Made by a program: the position numbers and the translations under genes. This document shows, piece by piece, positions 7,986-21,456 of a DNA stretch of 64,000 nucleotides. The notes under the pieces are model-generated. The model was not told the DNA's origin. It made no database searches and worked only from the letters and a program-made list of their open reading frames with translations. Each line of letters opens with the position of its first letter. The stretch's first letter is position 1. Source of the stretch: Rhizobium sp. CSW-27 (lineage in GTDB: Bacteria > Pseudomonadota > Alphaproteobacteria > Rhizobiales > Rhizobiaceae); assembly GCF_018760785.1 (NCBI RefSeq), contig NZ_JAHHZO010000002.1, forward strand, positions 310,001-374,000. The letters run 5' to 3'.

Positions 7986-9980
7986 TCAGCTTTCGCTCGC
8001 TTCCTTAGCACGTGGGGAGGGATCGGCAAGCTCCCTGCACCAGATGACGGAACGCGGCGGCACCTGCCGGCTGCTCCCCTGTTCGCCTGAGAAGAGATCC
8101 TGCCATGCACCGTCCGGCAGATGCACGGTAAGGGCGCCATGGCTGCGGTTGAAGATCACGACGAGGCGGGTAGGGTAATCCTCCTTGCGATCACGGGTTT
8201 TCAACATCATGGTCAGCTGGTTCCTGTCGGGCTGCTCCCAGTCCGCCGTCGTCATCGGCTCGCCCTTTTCGTTGAGCCAGAGCACATCGCCATCCTGCCC
8301 GGTGAAGAAGCTACTGTGCGAAAATACGTCAAAGCGGCGGCGCAGCGCGGCAAGGCAGGCGGTATGCGCGATCAGGTCGTCATCCATCCACGCCCAGTCG
8401 ATCCAGGTGATGGCATTGTCCTGCGCATAGGCATTGTTATTGCCTTGCTGGCTGCGGCCGCCCTCGTCGCCGGCCGTCAGCATCACCGTGCCGCGCGTCG
8501 CAAACAGCGTGGCGAGCAAGGCCTTGACATCGCGGCGGCGGTTGGCGAGCACCGTCGGATCGCGGGTCTCGCCTTCCGTGCCATTGTTCCAAGAGTGGTT
8601 GTCGTTATGCCCGTCGCGATTGTCCTCGCCATTCGCCTCGTTGTGCTTGTGGGCGTAAGAGACGAGGTCCATCAGCGTGAAGCCGTCATGCGCGGCAAGG
8701 AAGTTGACGCTGCGCGTGTCCGTCAGCCCATGCGCGGAAAAGATCTCCGAGGAGCCGGCGAGCGCATGGGCAAGCCTGCCGGTTTTCCAGCCGTCGCCGC
8801 GCCAGTAGAGCCGAAGGTCGTCGCGGGCGCGGTCGTTCCATTCGAGGAAGGGGGGCGGAAAGTGCCCGAGCTGGTAGCCGCCGGGGCCGATGTCCCAGGG
8901 CTCGGCAATCATCACCCGGTCGGCCAGCAGTGGGTCGGAGAGGATTGCCCGCAGGGTGTCGCTGTCGCGCGAAAAGCCTTGCGCGCTGCGGCCGAGAATG
9001 GTGCCGAGATCGAAGCGGAAACCGTCGATGCCGGCATGCAGCACGAAGTGGCGGAGTGTATCGAGGATCAGCCGGCGGACCACCGGATGGTCGCAGGCAA
9101 GCGTATTGCCGGTGCCGGTGTCGTTGACCAGTTGCCCCGGCGCATCCGGCACGTGGCGATAATAGGTGAGGTTGTCCAGCCCGCGCATGGAAAGGGTCGC
9201 GCCGTAACGGTCGCTTTCACCGCTATGGTTGAAGACGAGATCGAGAATGACGCCGATGCCGTTGTCATGCAGGGTGGCGACGGTTGCCGCCAGCTCGGCC
9301 ATGCCGCCCGGCACGAGGCGCGGATCGAGCGCCATCATGGCGACGGGATTGTAGCCCCAGCCATTGCTGAGCCCCAGCGGCGGCAGATGCCGCTCATCGA
9401 TCCAGGCGGTGATCGGCAGAAGCTCCACGGCATCGACGCCGATGCGCTTCAGATGGGCGATCACGGCGGGATGCGCGAGCGCGCCGACCGTGCCGCGCAG
9501 CGCAGCCGGCACCTCCGGATGCAGCATGGTGAACGGTCGCACGGCCAGTTCATAGATGAAGCCACCTTTTTTCAGGCGCGCCGCCGTATGCTCAACCGGG
9601 CGGTCTTTGGTGACGATCGCTTTCGGCACCAGCGATGCGGTGTCCACGCCGAAGGCCGCAAGGCGCGCATCGTGGCGGAACGGTCTATCGAGTTCGCGGG
9701 CATGGGGATCGACCAGAAGCTTTGACGGATCGAACCACAGGCCGCGATCCGGATCGTAAACGCCGTGCGCGCGAAAACCGTAGCGGGCGCCGGGTTTCAG
9801 GCCCGCCACGTCGAGCGTGAAGAGATCCGTCCCGGTTCTTTCAAGCCGCAGTCGGGTCTCTGTTTCTGCCTCGAACAGGCAGAGATCGATCGCCTCGGCA
9901 TGGGCGGAGTGCACGGCAAAGAACACGCCTCCGGCATGGGGCGTGGCGCCTGGCATGGCATCCTGTCTCGGCTCGGTCAT
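7986..9980 (-). CDS. glgX: Glycogen debranching enzyme GlgX
   Basis: This GH13 isoamylase-type enzyme of 664 aa hydrolyses alpha-1,6 branches of phosphorylase-limited glycogen. It has an N-terminal CBM48-like domain (about residues 10-100; RYGFRAHGVYDPDRGLWF) and a catalytic barrel with GFRFDLGTIL (nucleophile Asp), MIAEPWDIGPGGYQ (acid/base Glu) and LAAHDGFTLMDLVSY (third Asp region). The ATG at 9980 is preceded by GGAG 5 bases upstream; a GTG six bases earlier overlaps that site and is less likely. It belongs functionally with the glg operon, from which the intervening opposite-strand SRPBCC gene separates it. It therefore needs its own promoter in the divergent gap 9981-10120. Confidence 0.93.
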   Translation of the reverse strand: MTEPRQDAMPGATPHAGGVFFAVHSAHAEAIDLCLFEAETETRLRLERTGTDLFTLDVAGLKPGARYGFRAHGVYDPDRGLWFDPSKLLVDPHARELDRPFRHDARLAAFGVDTASLVPKAIVTKDRPVEHTAARLKKGGFIYELAVRPFTMLHPEVPAALRGTVGALAHPAVIAHLKRIGVDAVELLPITAWIDERHLPPLGLSNGWGYNPVAMMALDPRLVPGGMAELAATVATLHDNGIGVILDLVFNHSGESDRYGATLSMRGLDNLTYYRHVPDAPGQLVNDTGTGNTLACDHPVVRRLILDTLRHFVLHAGIDGFRFDLGTILGRSAQGFSRDSDTLRAILSDPLLADRVMIAEPWDIGPGGYQLGHFPPPFLEWNDRARDDLRLYWRGDGWKTGRLAHALAGSSEIFSAHGLTDTRSVNFLAAHDGFTLMDLVSYAHKHNEANGEDNRDGHNDNHSWNNGTEGETRDPTVLANRRRDVKALLATLFATRGTVMLTAGDEGGRSQQGNNNAYAQDNAITWIDWAWMDDDLIAHTACLAALRRRFDVFSHSSFFTGQDGDVLWLNEKGEPMTTADWEQPDRNQLTMMLKTRDRKEDYPTRLVVIFNRSHGALTVHLPDGAWQDLFSGEQGSSRQVPPRSVIWCRELADPSPRAKEASES

Positions 9981-10120
9981 GAACACTCCGGCAATGGGGG
10001 GACGGCTTGCGCGCGTCTGGTCCGATTCTGGTCTCTTTCTGGCCGCTGGGGCAGGGACTTTGCCGGCATTCGCCCTATCTGGCGACGATAGAGTGACGCG
10101 CTTAACGAGGAGGAAAAGCC

Positions 10121-10561
10121 GTGCCTTTCACAGTTCGTCTGCATCGGGTGCTGAAGGCCCCGGTCGATCGCGTGTTCCGCGCCTTCATGGATCCGGATGC
10201 CATGGTGAAATGGAACCCCCCGCATGGCTTCACGGCCCGCATGCATGTCTTCGATCCGGTGGAGGGCGGCGAATTCCGCATGTCCTTCACCAATTTCACC
10301 ACGCAGGAAACGCATTCCTTCGGCGGGCGCTACCTTCAGATCGTGCCGAACCAGACGATCCGCTACACCGACCAGTTCGACGATCCGGCGCTGCCCGGCG
10401 AAATGATCTCCACCATCACCTTTCACGAAGTCTCCGTCGGCACGGAACTGACCGTGACGCAGGAGGGCATTCCGGACGTCATCCCGGAAGCCGCCTGTTA
10501 TCTCGGCTGGCAGGAATCGCTTAACCTGCTCGCCTTGCTGGTGGAGCCGGAGATTCGCTGA
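10121..10561 (+). CDS. SRPBCC (AHSA1-type) family protein
   Basis: This 146-aa protein has the START-like SRPBCC fold of the AHSA1/polyketide cyclase group. Family signs are the opening MPFTVRLHRVLKAPVDRVFR, then AFMDPDAMVKWNPP, the central GGEFRMSFTNF and a C-terminal helix QESLNLLALLVEPEI. Such proteins bind hydrophobic ligands or act as chaperone-like or stress proteins; the function here is unknown. The start is GTG at 10121 with a strong AGGAGG site at about 10108. It is on the opposite strand to the flanking glg genes and splits glgX from pgm. A terminator lies between it and convergent pgm. Confidence 0.85.
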   Translation: MPFTVRLHRVLKAPVDRVFRAFMDPDAMVKWNPPHGFTARMHVFDPVEGGEFRMSFTNFTTQETHSFGGRYLQIVPNQTIRYTDQFDDPALPGEMISTITFHEVSVGTELTVTQEGIPDVIPEAACYLGWQESLNLLALLVEPEIR

Positions 10562-10568
10562 GCCGATG

Positions 10569-10597
10569 AAAAAAAGGGGAGGCCCGAAGACCTCCCC
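10569..10597 (-). terminator. Rho-independent terminator of the glg-pgm operon
   Basis: On the minus strand a GGGGAGG/CCTCCCC stem (10576-10582, 10591-10597), closed by a cUUCGg-type tetraloop, is followed by seven T residues. It sits 12 bases after the pgm stop. This is a strong intrinsic terminator. Confidence 0.92.
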
Positions 10598-10608
10598 CAT
10601 CAGATTGA

Positions 10609-13682
<3,074 letters not shown>

Positions 13683-13758
13683 CGTGTGTCTGCTGCCCGT
13701 CCTCGAGTCTGTCAGGTTCAATCTGAACCGGGCAGACTCTGGTTTCCTTTGTTGTCGT

Positions 13759-13809
13759 TTGCCTGTTCGGGAAACCCGGTTTCCGCGTTTGCCAGACAAA
13801 CCCTAGAGG
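13759..13809. repeat. Imperfect palindromic repeat, copy 1
   Basis: This 51-base element matches another at 35570-35621 at roughly 40 of 51 aligned positions. It centres on GGGAAACCCGGTTTCC with outer arms reading GTTTG...CAGACAAAC. It fills the gap between glgA and glgC and runs into the glgC stop codon. The core resembles the short palindromic intergenic repeats of rhizobia. Confidence 0.7.
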
Positions 13810-15065
13810 TCCAGTTTGTCGATCATCGGCTGGGTGATCAGGCAGATGCCATTCTCGGTGCGCCGGAAGCGCTTGGCATCAAGGTCCGGATCCTCGCCAA
13901 CCACCAGTCCTTCCGGAATGGTTACACCGGCATCGATGACGACATTGCGAAGCTGGGCGCGCCTGCCGATGCGCACATTGGGCAGGATCACCGCCCCTTC
14001 CAGGCGCGAATAGGAATTGGCGCGCACGCCGGTAAACAGCAGGCTGTTGTAGAGCGAAGAGCCGGAAATGATGCAATCGCCCGAGACGACGGAGGAGACG
14101 GCGGAACCGCGGCGGTCCTCGTCGTCATGCACGAACTTTGCCGGCGGGGTGATTTCGGCATAGGTCCAGATCGGCCAGGACTTGTCGTAGATGTCGAGTT
14201 CCGGAACGATCGCCGTCAGGTCGATATTGGCCTGCCAGTAGGCGTCGATCGTGCCGACGTCGCGCCAGTAGGCTTCCTTCTCGAAGTCCGAGCGCACGCA
14301 GGACTGGGTGAAGCGGTGCGCCACTGCCTTGCCGTTGGCGACGATCCACGGAATGATGTCCTTGCCGAAATCACGGCTGGAATTGGGGTCGGCCGCGTCA
14401 CGGCGCAGGCATTCCATCAGGAACCGGGTGTGGAAGACGTAGATGCCCATGGAGGCCAGCGCGAAATCCGGCTTGTCCGGCATGCCTGGCGGATCGGCCG
14501 GCTTTTCCACGAAGTCGATGATGCGGTCGGTGCCGTCCACATGCATGACGCCGAAGCCGGTGGCTTCCATGCGCGGCACTTCCAGGCAGCCGATCGTCAC
14601 GTCGGCGCCGGAATCCACGTGCTGCTGCAGCATCAGCTCGTAGTCCATCTTGTAGATGTGGTCACCGGCCAGGATGACCATGTATTCCGGATTGTAGGGC
14701 TCGATGATGTCGATGTTCTGGAACACGGCATCGGCGGTGCCTTCATACCACTGCGTCTCCGAGACGCGCTGCGAGGCGGGCAGGATGTCGAAGCTTTCGT
14801 TACGTTCCGGGCGGAAGAAGTCCCAGCCGCGCTGCAGGTGGCGGATCAGCGAGTGGGCCTTGTACTGGGTTGCGACGCCGATGCGGCGGATACCGGAATT
14901 CAGGGCATTGGAGAGGGCGAAATCGATGATGCGGGCCTTGCCGCCGAAATAGACGGCAGGCTTGGCGCGCCGGTCCGTCAGTTCCTTCAGGCGACTGCCG
15001 CGGCCGCCGGCCAGTACATAGGCCATGGCATCGCGCGCCAGCGGCTGAACTCTCTTTGTCGTCAT
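13803..15065 (-). CDS. glgC: Glucose-1-phosphate adenylyltransferase
   Basis: ADP-glucose pyrophosphorylase of 420 aa makes ADP-glucose from ATP and glucose-1-phosphate, the committed step of glycogen synthesis. The N-terminal [20 protein letters not shown] holds the nucleotide-binding loop and regulatory Arg/Lys residues. [10 protein letters not shown] is the sugar-phosphate motif, and the C terminus forms a left-handed beta-helix ([18 protein letters not shown]). The length equals the Agrobacterium enzyme as I remember it. The ATG at 15065 has GGGAGG 7 bases upstream; an 18-codon upstream extension is discounted. It lies 22 bases downstream of glgB. Confidence 0.96.
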   Translation of the reverse strand: MTTKRVQPLARDAMAYVLAGGRGSRLKELTDRRAKPAVYFGGKARIIDFALSNALNSGIRRIGVATQYKAHSLIRHLQRGWDFFRPERNESFDILPASQRVSETQWYEGTADAVFQNIDIIEPYNPEYMVILAGDHIYKMDYELMLQQHVDSGADVTIGCLEVPRMEATGFGVMHVDGTDRIIDFVEKPADPPGMPDKPDFALASMGIYVFHTRFLMECLRRDAADPNSSRDFGKDIIPWIVANGKAVAHRFTQSCVRSDFEKEAYWRDVGTIDAYWQANIDLTAIVPELDIYDKSWPIWTYAEITPPAKFVHDDEDRRGSAVSSVVSGDCIISGSSLYNSLLFTGVRANSYSRLEGAVILPNVRIGRRAQLRNVVIDAGVTIPEGLVVGEDPDLDAKRFRRTENGICLITQPMIDKLDL

Positions 15066-15087
15066 GGAATATCCTCCCTCTATGCCA

Positions 15088-17301
15088 TTAAGTTTCCGGT
15101 TCAAGCATAATCGTTGCAAGCGGTGGCAGGGTTACCTCGGCATGGATGCTGCCGCCGGCCGAAACCGCCTGCACCCGGCCGCCATTGCCCTTGCCGCTGC
15201 CGCCATAGATTTCCGCATCCGTATTCAGCACCTCGCGCCAGCGTCCCGCCGAAGGCAGCGGCACGCGGTAGCTTTCCCTGAGAACAGGCGTGAAATTGGT
15301 GATCACCGCCACCGGCTTTTCGCCGGGCGCCTTGCGCAGCCAGGCATAGACGGAGTTTTCCGCATCGTCGGCGATCAGCCATTCGAAGCCTTCCGGCTCG
15401 CAGTCGCGCTGGTGCAGCGCCTTCTTGGAACGGTAGGTGAAATTGAGGTCGCGCACCAGGCGGCGCATGCCCTCATGCGGATGGTAGTGCAGCAGGTTCC
15501 AGTCGAGACCGCGCGCCTCGCTCCACTCGCTCCACTGCGCGAATTCCTGGCCCATGAACAGCAGCTTCTTGCCGGGATAGCCCCACATGAAGCCGTAATA
15601 GGCGCGCAGGTTGGCGAACTTCTGCCAGTCGTCGCCGGCCATCTTGGCAATCAGCGATCCCTTGCCATGCACCACTTCGTCATGGGAGAGCGGCAGCACG
15701 AAATTCTCCGAATAGGCATAGAGCAGGCCGAAGGTCAGCTCGTTGTGGTGATGCTTGCGGTGAATGGGCTCCCGCTTCAGGTAGCTCAGCGTGTCGTGCA
15801 TGAAGCCCATGTTCCACTTGAAGCCGAAGCCGAGGCCGCCTTCATGCACCGGCTGCGAGACTTTTGGCCAGGAGGTGCTCTCCTCGGCAATTGTCATCAC
15901 GCCCGGATGGGTGGCGTAGCTCAGCGTGTTCAGCTTCTGCAGGAAGCGCACGGCCTCCAGATTTTCGCGCCCGCCATATTCGTTCGGCACCCATTCCCCG
16001 TCGCGGCGGGAATAGTCGAGATAGAGCATGGAGGCGACCGCATCGACCCGCAGCCCGTCGAGGTGGAATTTCTCCGCCCAGTAGAGCGCATTGTTGATGA
16101 GGTAGGAGAGAACCTCGATGCGGCCGAAATTGTAGATCGCCGTGTTCCAGTCCGGGTGAAAGCCCTGGCGCGGATCGGCATGTTCGTAAAGCGCAGTGCC
16201 GTCGAACTCCTTCAACCCGTGCGCATCGGTGGGGAAGTGGGCCGGCACCCAGTCGAGGATCACGCCGATGCCGACCTTGTGACAGCCATTGACGAAGCGG
16301 GCAAAGCCTTCCGGTTCGCCGAAGCGGGCCGTAGGTGCATAAAGCCCGGTCGTCTGGTAGCCCCAGGAGGGGTCGTATGGGTGTTCGGTAACGGGAAGGA
16401 ATTCGATATGGGTGAAGCCCATGTCGACCACGTAGGGGATCAGCTCGGAGGCGAGCTCGTCCCAGCTCAGGAAGGTACCATCCTCGCGCCGGCGCCAGGA
16501 GCCGGCATGCACCTCGTAGATGGCGATCGGCTGGCGGCGGTGATCCGCCTTGGCCCAGAATTCACGATGCGCCGTATCCTCCCATTTCTGCGTGAGGTCC
16601 GGCGCTGTGACGGAGGCTGTGGCCGGGCGAAGCTCGGCGCGGCGGGCGTAAGGATCTGCCTTCAGCGGCAGCATGGCGCCCGATGCGGCGATGATCTCGA
16701 ACTTGTAGGTGGCGCCGGCGCGTACATCCGGCGCGAAGATTTCCCAGATGCCGGTATCGACGCGCAGCCGCATCACGTGCCGGCGGCCATCCCAGCCGTT
16801 GAAATCGCCGACCACCGAGACGCGCGCCGCATTGGGGGCCCAGACCGCGAAGTGGAAGCCCTCGACGCCCTCATGCTTCATCGGGTGGGCACCCATCTTG
16901 TCGAAGAGCCGCAGATGCGAGCCTTCGCGGACGAAGTAATCGTCCATCGGCCCGAGAACCGGGCCGAAACTGTAGGGGTCGGTCAGCGCCCATTCCACAT
17001 CGCCGCGGCGGGCGCGGTAGCGGATGGGTTTCGGCTGGGCGAGAGACACGATGCCCTCGAAGAAGCCTGCCTCGTGGCGCAGCGTCAGCTCGCCGATTTC
17101 CGAACCGTCCAGCGCAAGGGCGGTTACGCCGTCTGCGCCGGGAATGAAGCAGCGGGTAATGGTACCGCCGCCGATCTTGTGGGGGCCGAGGACCGCAAAG
17201 GGATTGCCATGAGAACCACCGATGATCGCCTCGATCTCGGCAAGCGGAAGTTCCAGGCTGTTCTGTCCGTCCGTGCCGAGTTCCTTGGGCGTCTGGTTCA
17301 T
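15088..17301 (-). CDS. glgB: 1,4-alpha-glucan branching enzyme
   Basis: This GH13 branching enzyme of 737 aa creates alpha-1,6 branches in glycogen. It has an N-terminal extension, a CBM48 module (about residues 120-220, [17 protein letters not shown]) and a catalytic barrel with [27 protein letters not shown] (nucleophile Asp), [11 protein letters not shown] (Glu acid) and [12 protein letters not shown] (Asp). The ATG at 17301 overlaps the glgP stop by one base (TGATG), so translation is coupled and the 32-codon upstream extension is not real. All catalytic residues are present. Confidence 0.96.
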   Translation of the reverse strand: MNQTPKELGTDGQNSLELPLAEIEAIIGGSHGNPFAVLGPHKIGGGTITRCFIPGADGVTALALDGSEIGELTLRHEAGFFEGIVSLAQPKPIRYRARRGDVEWALTDPYSFGPVLGPMDDYFVREGSHLRLFDKMGAHPMKHEGVEGFHFAVWAPNAARVSVVGDFNGWDGRRHVMRLRVDTGIWEIFAPDVRAGATYKFEIIAASGAMLPLKADPYARRAELRPATASVTAPDLTQKWEDTAHREFWAKADHRRQPIAIYEVHAGSWRRREDGTFLSWDELASELIPYVVDMGFTHIEFLPVTEHPYDPSWGYQTTGLYAPTARFGEPEGFARFVNGCHKVGIGVILDWVPAHFPTDAHGLKEFDGTALYEHADPRQGFHPDWNTAIYNFGRIEVLSYLINNALYWAEKFHLDGLRVDAVASMLYLDYSRRDGEWVPNEYGGRENLEAVRFLQKLNTLSYATHPGVMTIAEESTSWPKVSQPVHEGGLGFGFKWNMGFMHDTLSYLKREPIHRKHHHNELTFGLLYAYSENFVLPLSHDEVVHGKGSLIAKMAGDDWQKFANLRAYYGFMWGYPGKKLLFMGQEFAQWSEWSEARGLDWNLLHYHPHEGMRRLVRDLNFTYRSKKALHQRDCEPEGFEWLIADDAENSVYAWLRKAPGEKPVAVITNFTPVLRESYRVPLPSAGRWREVLNTDAEIYGGSGKGNGGRVQAVSAGGSIHAEVTLPPLATIMLEPET

Positions 17302-19763
17302 CAGGCTCTCCAGATCTCCGAGGCATACTGGCGGATGGTGCGGTCGGACGAGAACCAGCCCATGCGTGCGGTGTTGCGAATGGTCTTTTCGTACCACAGA
17401 GCCGGGTCGGACCAGATCTGGTCCACGTCCCGCTGTGCCTTCGCATAGGAATCGAAGTCGCCGGCAACCATGAACCAGTCGTGGTTGTAGAGACCGTCGA
17501 TCAGTTCGGCGAAGCGCGAACGGTCGTCGGGCGAGAACACGCCGGAGGCGATCGCCGACAGCGCCTGCGACAGCTCGCGCGAGGCCTCGATGATGGCGCG
17601 CGGATTGTGGCCATCGGCGCGGGCGCGCGACACTTCCTCCGCCGTCATGCCGAAGATGACGATATTGTCGGCGCCGACATGGTCACGCATCTCGACATTG
17701 GCGCCGTCGAGCGTGCCGATGGTCAGTGCACCATTGAGGCCGAACTTCATGTTGCCGGTGCCGGAAGCCTCCATGCCGGCCGTCGAGATCTGCTCGGACA
17801 GGTCGGCGGCGGGCACCATGGTCTCGGCCAGCGTCACGTTGTAGTTCGGCACGAAGACGACCTTGAGCAGGCCGCGCACGGCCGGATCGTTGTTGATGAC
17901 GCGCGCCACGTCATTGGCCAGCTTGATGATCAGCTTGGCGTTGTGATAGCTCGGCGCCGCCTTGCCGGCGAAGAATTTCACGCGCGGCACCCAGTCCAGC
18001 TCGGGATGCGAACGGATCTGGTCGTAGAGCGCCACCGCCTCGATGATGTTGAGCAGCTGGCGCTTGTATTCGTGGATGCGCTTGATCTGGATGTCGAACA
18101 TGGCCGAGGGATCGAGCCGGATGCCCATGCGGCTGCCGATCAGGTTGGCGAGCTTCACCTTGTTGGCGCGCTTTACCGCGGCGAACTTTTCCTGGAAGGC
18201 CGTGTCGCCGGCAAAGGCATCGAGTGCCGTCAGCTTTTCGGTATCGTCCTCGAAGGCGTCGCCGATCGCCTCGCGGATGAGCTCGGTGAGGCCCGGATTG
18301 CACTGCATCAGCCAGCGGCGCGGCGTGATGCCGTTCGTCTTGTTGTTGATGCGCGCCGGATAGAGCGCGTGCAGGTCGGCGAACACGGTTTCCTTCATCA
18401 GTTCCGTGTGCAGCGCCGAGACGCCGTTGATCGAGTGGGAGCCGACGAAGGCGAGGTTGCCCATGCGCACGCGGCGATCGCCATTCTCGTCGATCAGCGA
18501 GATGGCGCGGATCTGCTGGTCGCCGAACTTCTTTTCCTTGCGCGCATCGAGCAGGATCTTGGTGTTGATCGTGTAGATGATCTGCATGTGACGTGGCAGG
18601 AGCCGCTCGAACAGCGGCACCGGCCAGCTTTCCAGCGCTTCGGGCAGAAGCGTGTGGTTGGTGTAGGAGAAGGTCTGGCGGGTGATGTTCCAGGCCTCGT
18701 CGAAATCCATCCCGTGCACGTCCGACAGCAGGCGCATCATTTCGGCGATGGATACGGCCGGATGGGTGTCGTTCAGCTGGATCGACACCTTTTCGTGCAG
18801 ATTGGTGAAGTCCGGATACTGCTGCAGGTGGCGGCGCAGGATGTCCTGCAGCGAGGCGGAGGAGAAGAAGTATTCCTGCCTGAGGCGAAGTTCCTGTCCG
18901 GCCGGGTTCGCATCGGCCGGATAGAGAACGCGGGTCAGCGTCTCGGCCTTGTTGCTTTCGCGCAGCGCGCCGATATGGTCGCCGGCATTGAAGGCATCGA
19001 GCAGGATCGGGTCGATCGGCTGGGCCGACCAGAGGCGCAGCGTGTTGACGCGCGCCCCGCGCCAGCCGACGATCGGCGTGTCATAGGCCATGGCGATGAC
19101 ACGCTCGGCCGGCTTCCACACATAGCGCGGCGGCTCGTCATAGGCGCCCACACTTTCCACCGAGCCGCCGAAGCCGATCTCGTAGGAGCTTTCACGTCGT
19201 TCGAATTCCCAGGGATTGCCATGGGCGAGCCAGGTCTCCGGCAGTTCCACCTGCCAGCCATCGGCCATCTGCTGGCGGAACAGGCCGTGGACATAGCGGA
19301 TGCCGTAGCCATAGGCGGGAATGTCGACGGTTGCCATGCTTTCCATGAAACAGGCTGCGAGGCGGCCGAGACCGCCATTGCCGAGCGCCGCATCGGGCTC
19401 CAGCCCGGCGATCACCTCGATATCGACGCCGAGCGAGGAGAGCGCATCCTTGATTTCCTGCATCAGCCCGAGATTGCTGACGGCATCACGCATCAGGCGG
19501 CCGATCAGGAATTCCAGCGAGAGGTAATAGACGCGCTTGTCGCCGGTTCGGTAGACCTTGCGGGTGGATTCCATCCAGCGGTCGATGACGCGGTCGCGCA
19601 CCACCAGAATGGTGGCGGTCAGCCAGTCATGCGGCTTGGCAACCTTGGCATCCTTGCCGATCCGGTAGGTCAGCCGCTCGATGATCTCTTCCGCCATGAT
19701 CTTGGGGTTCGAACTGCGGGGGGCCGGCTGAGGAATATCGACCGGGGAAAGAGTGTTGTTCAT
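17301..19763 (-). CDS. glgP: Glycogen phosphorylase
   Basis: This GT35 glycogen/starch phosphorylase of 820 aa releases glucose-1-phosphate from alpha-1,4 chains. The PLP-binding region EASGTGNMKFGLNGALTIG lies near residue 670 with the Schiff-base lysine in NMKF. ALGNGGLGRLAACFMESM near residue 120 is the conserved phosphorylase N-terminal motif. The start at 19763 (MNNTLSPVDIPQP) gives the normal length; the frame is open for 69 codons upstream but these lack phosphorylase features. It is the first gene of the glgP-glgB-glgC-glgA-pgm operon, whose promoter should lie in 19764-20011, where I see no clear boxes. Confidence 0.95.
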   Translation of the reverse strand: MNNTLSPVDIPQPAPRSSNPKIMAEEIIERLTYRIGKDAKVAKPHDWLTATILVVRDRVIDRWMESTRKVYRTGDKRVYYLSLEFLIGRLMRDAVSNLGLMQEIKDALSSLGVDIEVIAGLEPDAALGNGGLGRLAACFMESMATVDIPAYGYGIRYVHGLFRQQMADGWQVELPETWLAHGNPWEFERRESSYEIGFGGSVESVGAYDEPPRYVWKPAERVIAMAYDTPIVGWRGARVNTLRLWSAQPIDPILLDAFNAGDHIGALRESNKAETLTRVLYPADANPAGQELRLRQEYFFSSASLQDILRRHLQQYPDFTNLHEKVSIQLNDTHPAVSIAEMMRLLSDVHGMDFDEAWNITRQTFSYTNHTLLPEALESWPVPLFERLLPRHMQIIYTINTKILLDARKEKKFGDQQIRAISLIDENGDRRVRMGNLAFVGSHSINGVSALHTELMKETVFADLHALYPARINNKTNGITPRRWLMQCNPGLTELIREAIGDAFEDDTEKLTALDAFAGDTAFQEKFAAVKRANKVKLANLIGSRMGIRLDPSAMFDIQIKRIHEYKRQLLNIIEAVALYDQIRSHPELDWVPRVKFFAGKAAPSYHNAKLIIKLANDVARVINNDPAVRGLLKVVFVPNYNVTLAETMVPAADLSEQISTAGMEASGTGNMKFGLNGALTIGTLDGANVEMRDHVGADNIVIFGMTAEEVSRARADGHNPRAIIEASRELSQALSAIASGVFSPDDRSRFAELIDGLYNHDWFMVAGDFDSYAKAQRDVDQIWSDPALWYEKTIRNTARMGWFSSDRTIRQYASEIWRA

Positions 19764-20011
19764 AAGGTCGCCCACTTTGCTGTCTTGAACGAGAAGGGAA
19801 TGGTCTTTGAAAACGATGCGGCACTCTGTCGGATTACAGTTTATGCATCGTTCCCAGACACATGCAATCATCCTGTGCAATCTTTGCGGACTTCCTGCGT
19901 CCAGTGCATGGCTTGTCGGCAAGCCGCTGGAGAAAAAGGCAAAATGCGGCCCTGGCCAAAGCTTGGGCACTCGGCGTGCTCTGGGCTGTCGTGCCGGGGG
20001 CAGGCCCGGCC

Positions 20012-21304
20012 TCAGTTGGTCAGGCGCACCGCGCTCTTGGCGGCCTTGCGGCCGATCTCGCCGAAGGCGGTGACGAGATCGCTCATGTCGTCGGATTCGT
20101 AATAGTTTTCGTTGCTGCTGGCGCAGGCCTTGAGCAGCGCCTTGCCGCGATCCGGCGCCATGAAGGCGACCGTGAAGATGGTGATTCCGTCCTTCTTGGC
20201 TGCGGCGCAGGCCGAGCGCACCGCATCATCGATCGACTTGTTCCAGCTGGCGCTGTAGCCGGTCATCTCGCCATCGGTCATCAGCACGATGAAGCGCGCA
20301 AAGCCGGCATTGCCTTTCGCCTTGTGCGCATCGGCTTCCGTCGGGTTGGTCGAGGCGAGATCCGTGCTGGCGATGGCCATGGCGCCGCGGGCATCGGTGC
20401 CGCCGGAGGGCAGGGGAGGCAGAGCGTTCACGTAGTCTGCCGCAGCCGTCGTGCCCCAGGCCGGCCGCTGCGGCGTCTTCGTCTCGTGCGTATAGGAGAC
20501 GGCGCCGATGCGGATCATCTCGCGGGCCGCCGCTTCCTGCGCGGACGGGACAGTCGCATCCGGCGCCGCCGCCGCCTTCAACTCGCTGAACATGACGGCG
20601 GCCGCCGATTTCAGCGCCGCGATCTTCGTCACGTAATTGGTTTCCGTGACTGTTTCGACGTGCTGGCCGTAGCACTGGTACCGGCGGCCGCAATCGTAAT
20701 AGCCCACCACGGTCCGGGTCCTGGTCGTCGTGGGGAGGACCGGATCGACGGTGGTCGTGTCCTCGCCCATGGAGCCGGATTCATCGAGAACCAGATACAT
20801 CGACAGCGCATGGCCTTCGCGTGCGCTCTGGGCGACGCTGTGAACGCTGACGGGGACGCTCTCGAAGCCGAGGATGCGGGTCAGCGCGCTCAGTTCCACC
20901 CGCGTGGTGGTGTCGAGCGTCACCTCGAAGGCCTTGGTGGCGCCGGAACTGGCGGTGGTGGTGGCAAGCGCCTCGGTATTGTCCTCGATGGCGGCCCTTG
21001 CTGTATCGATCTCCGTCTGGCCGGCGCCGCTGCGCCGCATGTCTTCGATATATTGGGAGATCAGGAAATGACGCGCCAGCGCCATGGCCTCCGCCTCGCT
21101 GATATCGTCGTTCGACATGCTGGACGCAGCGGCCAGCGTGGCGGAATCGGCGACGGCCTGCAGCGCGGCCTTCTTCTGCAGCACATTGGTCAGATCGACA
21201 GCAATGCCCGCGCCGCCGATCAGCACGGGCACCAGAATGGCCGTCATCATGCCGAAATTGCCGCTGCGATCGCGCAGCAGCCGGGTCAGGGAAAAGCCGG
21301 TCAT
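20012..21304 (-). CDS. TadG-like Flp pilus assembly protein with vWA domain
   Basis: This 430-aa protein has a TadE/TadG N terminus: a short cytoplasmic tail (TRLLRDRSGNFGMMTAI), one membrane helix (about residues 18-40) and the AVDLTNVLQKKAALQAVADS segment. From about residue 165 it carries a von Willebrand factor A domain with an intact metal site: DESGSMG, then GGTDARGAM, then LMTDGE. An unusual insert with YYDCGRRYQCYG follows the first metal motif. It is expected to be anchored in the inner membrane and exposed to the periplasm. No tad pilus genes lie nearby. It is 152 bases from the next gene on the same strand, so joint transcription is uncertain. Confidence 0.85.
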   Translation of the reverse strand: MTGFSLTRLLRDRSGNFGMMTAILVPVLIGGAGIAVDLTNVLQKKAALQAVADSATLAAASSMSNDDISEAEAMALARHFLISQYIEDMRRSGAGQTEIDTARAAIEDNTEALATTTASSGATKAFEVTLDTTTRVELSALTRILGFESVPVSVHSVAQSAREGHALSMYLVLDESGSMGEDTTTVDPVLPTTTRTRTVVGYYDCGRRYQCYGQHVETVTETNYVTKIAALKSAAAVMFSELKAAAAPDATVPSAQEAAAREMIRIGAVSYTHETKTPQRPAWGTTAAADYVNALPPLPSGGTDARGAMAIASTDLASTNPTEADAHKAKGNAGFARFIVLMTDGEMTGYSASWNKSIDDAVRSACAAAKKDGITIFTVAFMAPDRGKALLKACASSNENYYESDDMSDLVTAFGEIGRKAAKSAVRLTN

Positions 21305-21456
21305 CGTCGTCGAACCCGTTCCATCGCGTCAGCACACGGGCTTCTGGATAAGCGGCATCCCTTGACGAAACCTCAGGAAAACCGGTGGCATTTGAGCGAA
21401 GCGCCCGAAAGCGGGGCGACAGAGCGGGGCGGCACGGTGCGCCGGCCGGCGCGGCC

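Noticed and set aside
15064..17448. Plus-strand frame opposite glgB
   Set aside because: The minus frame carries all GH13 catalytic motifs; the plus frame has none.
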